A stretch of 14,367 nucleotides of DNA, taken from contig JAEZJQ010000100.1 of NCBI GenBank assembly GCA_023436305.1, positions 1 to 14,367 on the forward strand. The letters are read 5' to 3'. Within the stretch, counting starts at the first letter, position 1; every line of letters starts with the position of its first letter. Shown piece by piece: positions 8,140 to 14,367 of the stretch. This DNA is from Bacillota bacterium (GTDB lineage Bacteria; Bacillota; UBA4882; UBA8346). The translations under genes and the position numbers were made by a program. Below the pieces are notes generated by a model, which did no database searches, was not told the origin of the DNA, and saw only the letters and a program-made list of their open reading frames with translations.

Positions 8140-8258
8140 ACTAGGAGTCTGTGCGAGTAACACTTTTCAACAGCTTAATACCAATATATGTTGTATTAGA
8201 ATATGTCACTCGATACTAAATATGCTTCGAAAATCGATTTTCCGCACAGACTCCTAGT
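8140..8258. mobile_element. MITE-like element, 119 bp with 16-bp perfect terminal inverted repeats
   Basis: ACTAGGAGTCTGTGCG at 8140-8155 is repeated exactly in inverted orientation at 8243-8258. The outermost bases include CTAG at both ends, which can be read as a duplicated 4-bp palindromic target flanking 11-bp arms (GAGTCTGTGCG). The interior is AT-rich, has no open frame, and contains a second imperfect hairpin (TAATAC...GTATTA near 8177-8198). These properties fit a non-autonomous miniature element mobilised by a transposase elsewhere. No transposase is present in the window. The alternative is a large stable hairpin with a regulatory or terminator role for the downstream hydrolase. Confidence 0.6.
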
Positions 8259-8261
8259 TAG

Positions 8262-8300
8262 CGGCAATTGGGCGAAAAGCAGCGGCCATCGTGACCGCTA
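8262..8300 (+). repeat. Diverged 39-bp repeat, copy A
   Basis: This segment matches 11248-11286 at 31 of 39 positions without gaps. It starts three bases after the MITE-like element and ends shortly before the ribosome binding site (CCGAGGT) of the secreted serine hydrolase. Copy B stands in the same place before the secreted C10 peptidase relic. When both copies are read in the frame giving AAIGRKAAAIV here and SAIRRKTAAIM there, all eight differences fall at first or third codon positions, which hints at an old coding origin. Confidence 0.5.
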
Positions 8301-8318
8301 GATTTCCGAGGTATTAAA

Positions 8319-10013
8319 ATGAATAAAATAATTTCTAGAATATTAATTTTGATTCTGTTTTTGCTCTGCACTTTTCTCTCAGTAAGCATGTTTGCAAATA
8401 AAAAGGATGACTATGCTGGAATTATTGAAGAATGCCGTACTCTAATTCCGGAAGTAATGACCAAAGAAAAAATCCCTGGCTTATCTATCGCTATTGTGGA
8501 TAAAAATAAAACCATCTGGGCTGATGGTTTCGGATTTAGCGATATGGACCATAAAAAACCGATTACTGCGAATACCATATTCGGCATTATGTCTATATCT
8601 AAAACAATAACCGCAACAGCAATAATGATGGCTGTACAAGATGGGTTAGTGGATCTCGATCAACCGATTGCAAATTATCTTCCGGGATTTACAATAAATA
8701 GTCGTTTTGAAGATAACCCGGAAACAAAAATCACCTTGAAACACCTTCTGAGTTGTACTGCTGGTTTAGGTTATGAAGCGCCGGTAGGAAATGGTTATGA
8801 TTATCCAAAGCTTTCTTCTTTCGAGGAGCATATTCAAAGTATCTCTGATACCTGGCTTCGCTATCCGGTAGGACAACGATTTTGTTACTCCACTTTAGGC
8901 ATTGATCTAGCTGGATATATTCTACAGGTTAAATCTGGAAAGACTTTTAATTCATATGTTAAACAAAAACTGCTTAATCCATTGAGAATGACGAACAGTT
9001 CCTTTGATATTGAGACAATAAAGAGAAATCATAATCGGGCGGTGGGACATGATTTCGACTACTCCCATGTTCCCTTGGAGATGCCGATGATTCCATCCGG
9101 AGGTTTTTATACAAGTGTTTCAGATTTAGCAAAATTTGTTCGGCTCCATCTCAATGAAGGAAGAATTAATGGTAAGTCATTATTAAATAAAGAAACTCTC
9201 AATATCATGTATAGGATTCCTTTTCCAATTGAAGGCCAGTTTGAAGGATATGCTTTGGGGATAAGTAAAAACTGGAGTTATTATTATAATACTAACTTTT
9301 ACAACCATTCTGGAAGTGGCTTTGGTTTTAAAACAAATATGGTCTGGAATCCAGAATATCAAGTGGGTTTGATTATCCTGACGAACAATGGAAATCATAA
9401 TATCTTGGGTAACTTAACAATTCAAATAATTGATAAAATAATTATGATGAAAGGTGGACCCAGGAAATATCAGCAGATAAATGTGGAAAATAAAAATAAA
9501 GCGCTAAACCAGGTTGATTTACCATCCCTAAAGCAATTTGCTGGAAATTATCTTGGCAGAAATGAACAATTAAGCGTTACCATAGACCCAGATGTTTCTT
9601 TTCGATTTAATGAAGGCAATCCGGAACTTGTAAGGTTCATATCTTTAGATGAATGTATATTAGGGAATTATTATTATCGGTTTGTAAGCACTCATCAAAC
9701 ACCTGCTTATATTATCAGAGTTAGTGACGGTTATAACTGGATTTATAATGACGGACCTAGTGATCAACCAGGTCTGGACAAAAAAGAATGGGAAAAATAT
9801 TTAGGTGAATACGAATTAATAAAATGGGGTCAAAAGCACCTTAAGTTAAAAGTATTTCGGAAAAACGGATATTTATATGCCGGTAATTATTTTCAATATA
9901 AGTTACATGAATACCAACCAGGATTATTCTTCTCCTCAACCGGTGTATCGGTCGAGTTTAAAGGAGATAAGTGTATCTTTGGAAGTTTAGGGTGGGACAA
10001 AATTGTAAAATGA
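8319..10013 (+). CDS. Secreted serine hydrolase, class C beta-lactamase/CubicO type
   Basis: The N-terminus has a signal sequence (residues 1-26, hydrophobic ILILILFLLCTFLSVSMF). The catalytic domain (about 35-390) carries the SxxK motif as Ser92-Ile-Ser-Lys95, the tyrosine motif as Tyr190-Ser in CYSTLGIDL, and the third motif as His330-Ser-Gly332 in NHSGSGFG. All catalytic groups are therefore present. A separate beta-rich C-terminal domain follows (about 400-564), as in many 500-600-residue family members. Such enzymes act as peptidases, esterases or amidases outside the cytoplasm; true beta-lactamase activity is not implied. The ATG at 8319 follows CCGAGGT with six bases between. It lies just right of the MITE-like element, and a truncated relative lies directly downstream. 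Confidence 0.9.
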   Translation: MNKIISRILILILFLLCTFLSVSMFANKKDDYAGIIEECRTLIPEVMTKEKIPGLSIAIVDKNKTIWADGFGFSDMDHKKPITANTIFGIMSISKTITATAIMMAVQDGLVDLDQPIANYLPGFTINSRFEDNPETKITLKHLLSCTAGLGYEAPVGNGYDYPKLSSFEEHIQSISDTWLRYPVGQRFCYSTLGIDLAGYILQVKSGKTFNSYVKQKLLNPLRMTNSSFDIETIKRNHNRAVGHDFDYSHVPLEMPMIPSGGFYTSVSDLAKFVRLHLNEGRINGKSLLNKETLNIMYRIPFPIEGQFEGYALGISKNWSYYYNTNFYNHSGSGFGFKTNMVWNPEYQVGLIILTNNGNHNILGNLTIQIIDKIIMMKGGPRKYQQINVENKNKALNQVDLPSLKQFAGNYLGRNEQLSVTIDPDVSFRFNEGNPELVRFISLDECILGNYYYRFVSTHQTPAYIIRVSDGYNWIYNDGPSDQPGLDKKEWEKYLGEYELIKWGQKHLKLKVFRKNGYLYAGNYFQYKLHEYQPGLFFSSTGVSVEFKGDKCIFGSLGWDKIVK

Positions 10014-10105
10014 TAGGAAAACGATAAGATAGTATATGGTAAAACTCAAAGCAAATGAGAAATAATAGTTTTTGCAAGTGATTATCATCCATGGATAACC
10101 TTTAA

Positions 10106-11071
10106 ATTAGGGCCGACCGCACAGCCGATAACGCGACCTTTCCCGCTTCGGAAATCATTACCAAGTCTACCGGTGAAAACACCTTTGACTATGCCCAAAC
10201 TCGTTTGTTCAAACCGCTCAATATCCGGGCGTATTGGAATCAAGACCCTCAAGGAATCCCTTTTGGAGCATCAAATTTGAAGATCTCATCGTTGGATATG
10301 GCCAAGTTTGGTTATCTTTATCTCCAAAAAGGAAAGTGGGCCGGCTCACAACTGCTTCCCGCCGAATGGGTGGAAGATTCAACCAAAAAACAGATTGATG
10401 AATCGCCTTACTCTGTGGGACCGGGGTTTGGATACCAGTGGTGGACCAATTGGTTTGGGGGCTATTCAGCCCGAGGGTGGGGGGGTCAAGTAATCTTTGT
10501 GATACCGCAGTTCAATATGGTTGTCGTAATGACTGCCGGCGGACTCCAGATACCGGAAGCCTTTAAATTAGTGGAAAAATATATTTTCCCGGCAGTGAGT
10601 CTTGATGAACCGTTCCGGCCAAATCCGAAAATGATACGCCAGTTAACAAAGTTTTCCCAACAATTGGAGTATCCGAAACCAAAACCAGCCAACGCCTTAC
10701 CGCCCTGTGTAAAACAAATATCGGATAAGGTTTTTCACTGTGAACCCAATTTCTATAGCATTGAATCTTTTGCGCTCATTTTTAAAAAAAGAACCGAATG
10801 TCATTGGAAATTAACCTGCCGGAAAAAGCCGCTTGATTTGCTTGTGGGGTTGGATGGAGTTTACCGTTATAATCCAACCGGCGGGATCGATAACATTGCC
10901 TGCCGGGGGCGTTGGACAGACGATAATACTTTCATTATTGATTGGCAACAAATGGATTCGGCGGAACGTCTCCAATATCATATGAATTTTTCGGATAATC
11001 AAATCAATATTTTAGTTAAAGGTGCTGTTTGGGAACGAAATTACAACTTCAAAGGCAAACTCTTGGAATGA
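10106..11071 (+). pseudogene. 5'-truncated serine hydrolase (beta-lactamase/NylB-like), C-terminal fragment
   Basis: From an in-frame stop at 10103-10105 the frame runs open to 11071. Clear family sequence begins about 10139, with ASEIITKSTGENTF, then FKPLNI, SSLDMAKFGYLYLQKGKW, FGYQWWT and ARGWGGQVIFVIP. This is the second half of a beta-lactamase-type hydrolase and resembles the 6-aminohexanoate-hydrolase-like branch more than its upstream neighbour. The first half, with the SxxK and Tyr motifs, is absent, so it cannot be an active enzyme. An internal TTG at 10205 could be read as a start, but no ribosome binding site precedes it. The last 110 residues form a beta-rich extension. The break probably reflects a deletion or recombination that removed the 5' end. 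The rest of the frame has no stop, so truncation is recent or the fragment is expressed as something else. Confidence 0.8.
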
Positions 11072-11139
11072 TTAAAATATCTAAATTAAAAATATTAAAT
11101 ATAGATGATTTAAACCATGCACAGAGTAGATAGAGGATT

Positions 11140-11308
11140 TAAAAGCCACATCTATTGGGGCAAGTCCTGTAAGACCGCCCGGGAATGCTAATTCGAAGAT
11201 GAATCCGGACTTAGGCCGAACGGACGTTTCAAATCGCCGGACGTTATCGGCAATACGGCGAAAAACGGCGGCTATCATGGCCACTATTATGATCAGGAGG
11301 GCAATATT
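11140..11308. other. GC-rich leader or relic before the C10 peptidase
   Basis: This patch is much richer in G+C than its flanks and ends in the ribosome binding site CAGGAGG (11294-11300) of the next gene. It reads open for 39 codons in frame with that gene from a stop at 11189-11191. A 67-codon minus-strand frame also crosses it, without a ribosome binding site. It contains repeat copy B. It looks like a scrap of another gene or an old mobile element, but I cannot identify it. Confidence 0.4.
11248..11286 (+). repeat. Diverged 39-bp repeat, copy B
   Basis: This is the partner of the repeat at 8262-8300, with 31 of 39 identical bases. Here the sequence left of it (AAATCGCCGGACGTTAT) is uninterrupted. 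In copy A a similar AAATC...GAC...GTTA sequence is split by the MITE-like element. Confidence 0.5.
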
Positions 11309-12053
11309 ATGAGGGTAAAAAATAAAATTCTATTGATAATACTATTGGTTTTAGTCTTTAACCTATTTCAACTAAATATTATATGTGCAAAACAAAACAA
11401 TCCTGAGAGATCTTATCTCCTAAATACAACTTGGGATCAGGAAGGTGAATATGCAAAATATACTCCCGATCATTGGAGATTAGGTTGTTGGTCAGTAGCA
11501 ATTGCCCAAATACTATATTACCATCGTTTACAACCGCATGGATATGCTTCTTATAAATGTTCAACAGGTTACACAATTAAAGAGGAACTAAATTATAATT
11601 TTAACTGGAATCTTTTTGTAAATCAATTGAATGCTGACATCCCGGCAAAATCAAAAGATGAGGTGGCAAAATATATATATTTTGGTTCAGTTGTACTTCA
11701 AAAGGATTTTGGTACCAACACATATGTTGAAGATGGTAATCCCCATTGGCTGGACGAACATTATAATTGCATAAATAACGAGTACGATACGTTTAAATAT
11801 TCCCTTGATGAGATAAAATCCATAATCATTAAAGAAATTGATAGTAAACGTCCAGTTATTCTGTATTTACAGAGTCTAACCGGATTAAGATGCAGTGGTT
11901 ATTGATGGATATACCTATGAAAAGGGGGAATTCCTAATCCATATAAATAGAGGGGAAAATGGCAAAAACGATGACTGGTATAACTTTTTTGGCGCGATTA
12001 AGGAATTTGATGATAATCAATTTAGACGTATTATGACCATAAAACCCGAATAA
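11309..12053 (+). pseudogene. Secreted C10-family (streptopain-like) cysteine peptidase relic, frameshifted
   Basis: The first frame runs 11309-11905. It has a signal sequence (residues 1-27) and then the C10 hallmark: LLNTTWDQ followed by RLGCWSVAIAQILYYHR, with the nucleophile at Cys60. The frame ends at 11905, but the family sequence continues in the next frame to a stop at 12051-12053: AVVIDGYTYEKGEFLIHINRG, then DDWYNFFGAI. One extra base near 11887 explains the break. In family members the second part begins GHAVVIDGY; here the histidine codon reads GAT, giving Asp. The usual NWGWGG loop reads NRGENG. The active site is therefore lost independently of the frameshift, which argues for a true pseudogene. 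There is no room for the roughly 100-residue propeptide of streptopain. The start ATG has a strong ribosome binding site, AGGAGG, eight bases upstream. Confidence 0.8.
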
Positions 12054-12156
12054 AGCGATTATTAGAGGATGAACCGGGTTGGGTCTGAGAATGTTAGCTG
12101 TTGCGCGAAAAAAACCACCATTAAATGATTAGGATATTACCGAAGGGGAATAAAGA

Positions 12157-12923
12157 ATGAAAATCCCAAAAACTAATGAAGAAATCGTCATGCAAAATAA
12201 AAAAGCTTGGAATCAATATGCCGAGAATGGATGCTGTTATACAAAGCCGGTTTGTAGAGAAGTCATTGAACAGACAAAAACCGGTACATGGGAAATCGTT
12301 TTGACTCCGGTCAAATCGGTTCCCAAGGAATGGTTTCCCGCCATTCAAGGTTTAAAAATACTATGTTTAGCATCCGGAGGTGGGCAACAAGGACCGGTTC
12401 TTGCAGCCGCCGGTGCCCATGTGACTGTTTTTGATAATTCCCCCAAACAATTAGAACAAGATATGTTTGTATCAAAACGGGATTCGCTTAGCATAAAAAC
12501 TGTTGAAGGTGATATGAGCGATTTGTCATGTTTTCAAAATGAAGAGTTTGACGTGGTATTTCATCCGGTTTCAAACACTTTTGTGCCGGATGTTTTACCC
12601 GTATGGAAAGAAGCTTATCGTGTATTGAAAAATAATGGAGTCATGATGGCGGGGTTTGTCAATCCATTTGTTTATATTTTTGACTCGCAAAAATGGACTT
12701 GAATATTCTTGAAGTGAAAAATAAGATTCCTTGTTCGGAATGTCAAAATCAAGAATCCGCAATCGAGTTCAGCCATACGTTGGAAACTCAAATCGGTGGA
12801 CAAATCAAAGCCGGTTTTATAATTGACGGATTTTATGAAGACTATGAATCGGAAGGAATAATCGCGGAGTATTCACCCTCATATATAGCTACCGGAGCAA
12901 AAAAAATAAAATCAATTCGGTAA
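12157..12923 (+). pseudogene. Class I SAM-dependent methyltransferase, single-base frameshift
   Basis: The first frame (12157-12702) has the SAM-binding glycine motif as CLASGGGQQGP (residues 70-80), the acidic residue ending beta-2 as Asp93 in VTVFDNS, and a GDMSDL post-motif near residue 118. It breaks at W179. The family sequence resumes in the +2 frame from 12693 (LNILEVKNKIP, IEFSHTLETQIGGQIKAGF, GFYED, YIATGAKK). Adding one base at the five-A run 12689-12693, or a G after TGG, restores a 255-residue protein of normal length. The substrate is unknown. The ribosome binding site AAGGGGA (12143-12149) is seven bases before the ATG. The clean repair leaves a base-calling error as a real alternative to gene decay. 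Confidence 0.82.
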
Positions 12924-12987
12924 TATTGCTTAACTGTGCGATGATGGCAGAGTCGGCCCCGCTTACTTGATAATTGATTTTAAACAT

Positions 12988-13082
12988 CTTGAATTTGCGA
13001 AGTAAAGATTTTAATTATATAGCAAAAAAATTCGAGAATGTAAATACCATTGGCTATATAATTCAAGTATAACCTCCGGAGG
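12988..13082 (+). promoter_or_regulatory. Competing inverted repeats and a palindromic ribosome binding site before the AraC-FliG-like gene
   Basis: AATTATATAGC (13013-13023) pairs perfectly with 13053-13063 across a 29-base loop. An alternative left arm, CTTGAATT (12988-12995), pairs with 13060-13067; the two right arms overlap by four bases, so both hairpins cannot form fully at once. Directly after them the ribosome binding site is part of a 10-bp palindrome CCTCCGGAGG (13073-13082). The GGAGG is 16 bases from the ATG at 13099, which is unusually far. This could be an attenuator or operator region, or chance in AT-rich DNA. Confidence 0.35.
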
Positions 13083-13517
13083 CAATTACATAACAAAAAT
13101 GAGTTATGATGAGCATATTCAACGAAGTATTGATTTTATTGAACAACATCTCTCTGAAGAAATCACTCTGGATAATTTGGCCCAATTGCGTATTTCTCAA
13201 AATATCATTTCCATCGAATGTTTAAAGCAACGATTGGTAAAACATTGATGGAATACGTTCGCGAAAGGCGATTATCCCGGGCGGCTCATGAACTAGTTTA
13301 TTTTTCAAAGACGATAACCAGTATTGCTTTTGGGTTAAGCTTTAACTCCCAAGATGCATTTGACAAAGCCTTTCAAAGAGTGTATGGAATTTCACCCAAA
13401 GAATACCGAAAAAATATGATTTTAAGATTTGCCCAAGGATCAAGGGAGTGTGAAAACATGAACGACCCGAATTTTTATCATAAAATTTCTTGCAATATGG
13501 AAGAAAAGAAAGAATGT

Positions 13518-13811
13518 CTTCAACTATGCGATTTTATGATTTCCCTTTCGGAAAAACAACACAAGCAAGGCCTGTTGTCACTGGAATCCGAGGTTACCGA
13601 AGAAGCTCCGTTTTTATTACAAAAGGGGTTACAGCTAATGTTATCCGGCACGCAACCTATAGTTCTACGGGAAATAATGAACAATTATATTTATGCAAGC
13701 AACTTTTCCGGGAAAGAATTTTTAGCGGCGACACTTATTAAAGAAGGCCTTTTATCAATCCAAATGGGTGAGTATCCTTGGGATATAAGAGAAAAACTAG
13801 CTGCCTTTTTT
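13518..13811 (+). other. MotA cytoplasmic-domain-like segment without membrane helices
   Basis: Within the fusion protein, this stretch carries the two soluble MotA pieces joined together: the loop between membrane helices 2 and 3 (GLLSLE, then PFLLQKGLQLMLSG) and the tail after helix 4 (EGLLSIQMGEYP). In E. coli MotA the loop residues Arg90 and Glu98 contact FliG. By my manual alignment Glu98 is kept here and Arg90 is His. No hydrophobic run long enough for a membrane helix is present. Confidence 0.65.
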
Positions 13812-13943
13812 GGGGTTGATTTTTCAAATGAGATTCAACAACACTTCAAGAACAATAATGACGATGATGAATTGAAAATGAAAAATTTCGCCGAAGCCGT
13901 TAACGATAAAAAAGTATATTTGGAGGCTACCGGTTTGCTGGAG

Positions 13944-14201
13944 AAACCATTTGAAAAATTAGATAAACGTTCGATACAAAGGGTATTGCGGGAGATTGAT
14001 ATTGTTGAATTGGTCATTGGAATGAAAGGCGCAAGTGGTAAAACCCAAATCAGGATTATTGATGGTTTGCCAAAGAGTTTCAGACCGGTTTTCATTGAGG
14101 CCGGTGAATTATTCGGCATCGATGAAATCGGTGCCCCGCAGATTATCGATGCTCAAAACCGTATCGTTGAAAAAATTAAAAAGCTAAGGGTTGAAGGGGA
14201 A
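13944..14201 (+). other. FliG C-terminal-domain-like segment
   Basis: The order KPFEKLDKRSIQRVLREID, MKGAS, then NRIVEKIKKLRVEGEI follows the FliG C-terminal domain, where the charged torque helix begins at the DDRSIQ motif and the domain ends with a REL/AETGEI-like helix. The first Asp-Asp of that motif reads Asp-Lys here. The middle part (13999-14120) is more diverged than the two ends. Confidence 0.75.
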
Positions 14202-14216
14202 ATAGGGTAAAAAATC

Positions 14217-14231
14217 CGTTTCCGGGAAACG
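14217..14231. promoter_or_regulatory. Perfect 15-bp palindrome between genes
   Basis: CGTTTCC, a central G, and GGAAACG form a symmetric site seven bases after the fusion gene's stop and about 30 bases before the next start. It has no T-run, so it is not an intrinsic terminator, and the one-base centre is too tight for a normal RNA hairpin. An operator is possible but unproven. Confidence 0.3.
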
Positions 14232-14259
14232 ATATACGCGAATTCTAAAGGAGGATGCA

Positions 14260-14367
14260 GTGGCAATGGAAAAGATTCCAAACCGTTCGGAAGCTTTGGC
14301 TTTGTTTCGGAAATATAACCAAAGTGACAGCTTGATGAAACACGCTTTGGCGGTGGAAGCGGTGATG
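14260..14367 (+). CDS. HD-domain protein, 5' part only (runs off the window)
   Basis: A strong ribosome binding site, AAAGGAGGA (14247-14255), precedes GTG at 14260 (four bases) and an in-frame ATG at 14266 (ten bases); the ATG is the better-spaced start. The visible residues, ALALFRKYNQSDSLMKHALA followed by VEAVM, are the beginning of an HD phosphohydrolase domain, where KHALAVE supplies the first metal-binding histidine. Members hydrolyse phosphate esters of nucleotides or related compounds. Only about 34 residues are visible, so the subfamily cannot be decided. It is in the same orientation as the AraC-FliG-like gene, 49 bases downstream, and may share its transcript. Confidence 0.7.
   Translation, partial: MAMEKIPNRSEALALFRKYNQSDSLMKHALAVEAVM

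Larger units (their letters stand above)
13099..14210 (+). pseudogene. AraC-type DNA-binding domain fused to MotA-like and FliG C-terminal-like domains; one frameshift
   Basis: The ATG at 13099 opens an AraC domain (MSYDEHIQRSIDFIEQHL). Its frame is lost near the four-A run 13199-13202 and ends at a TGA shortly after. One extra A restores KYHFHRMFKATIGKTLMEY and a 370-residue protein ending at 14210. The second helix-turn-helix (ITSIAFGLSFNSQDAF) and YGISPKEYRK complete the DNA-binding domain by about residue 110. Then comes HKQGLLSLESEV...PFLLQKGLQLMLSG...VLREIM, close to the cytoplasmic loop of the flagellar stator protein MotA. It passes directly to IKEGLLSIQMGEYP...IREKLAAFFG, close to the MotA C-terminal tail, with the membrane helices absent. 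The last 85 residues (LDKRSIQRVLREID, MKGAS, IIDAQNRIVEKIKKLRVEGEI) match the pattern of the FliG C-terminal torque domain. The role is unknown; a regulator with a repurposed motor interface is inferred. No other motility gene is in the window. If the shift is a base error the gene is intact. Confidence 0.8.

Noticed and set aside
11081..11284. A 67-codon minus-strand frame across the GC-rich leader
   Set aside because: No ribosome binding site. When the two 39-bp repeats are compared, this frame has several second-position changes, so it does not look conserved as protein.
11140..11300. Possible riboswitch or structured RNA before the C10 relic
   Set aside because: The GC-rich patch contains no motif of a riboswitch class I know, and a relic of coding sequence explains it equally well.
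1..14367. CRISPR array, tRNA or rRNA genes
   Set aside because: No regularly spaced direct repeats, cloverleaf-like segments or conserved rRNA stretches were seen on reading through the window.

Overview
The window looks like chromosome of a Bacillota (Firmicutes-type) bacterium, probably a saccharolytic, spore-former-like anaerobe. I infer this from strong AGGAGG-type ribosome binding sites, use of TTG and GTG starts, AT-rich spacers, a Firmicutes-style Rob-like AraC regulator, and the general gene content. No rRNA, tRNA, CRISPR array or complete transposase gene is visible. A species cannot be named from the sequence.

Left part (1-4020): a small unknown helical protein on the minus strand diverges from a very large secreted glycoside hydrolase of clan GH-A type. 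The hydrolase is clearly more GC-rich than what follows. A five-copy heptamer repeat lies in the gap between the two genes. Middle (4100-6810): a compact plus-strand housekeeping-like run holds peptide deformylase, ArgC (N-acetyl-gamma-glutamyl-phosphate reductase) and a nucleotidyltransferase-fold protein with a TTG start. Next (6896-7872) is a self-contained transcription unit: a promoter-like -10 box, an AraC-type regulator with a GyrI-like effector domain, and a good intrinsic terminator.

Right part (7870-14210) is an accessory, partly decayed region. It holds a 119-bp MITE-like inverted-repeat element that seems to sit inside a diverged repeat, an intact secreted serine hydrolase of the beta-lactamase/CubicO type, and a 5'-truncated second serine hydrolase. 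These are followed by a secreted C10 (streptopain-type) cysteine peptidase relic with a frameshift and a lost catalytic His, then a SAM methyltransferase with a one-base frameshift. The last 100 bp open a new HD-domain gene.

The most striking object is at 13099-14210. An AraC-type DNA-binding domain is followed by a segment resembling the cytoplasmic parts of the flagellar stator protein MotA, with the membrane helices missing, and then by a segment resembling the C-terminal torque domain of the rotor protein FliG. One polypeptide would carry a DNA-binding head and both partners of the flagellar stator-rotor interface. The reading frame is interrupted once, next to an A-run, so either the gene is newly broken or the base call is wrong.
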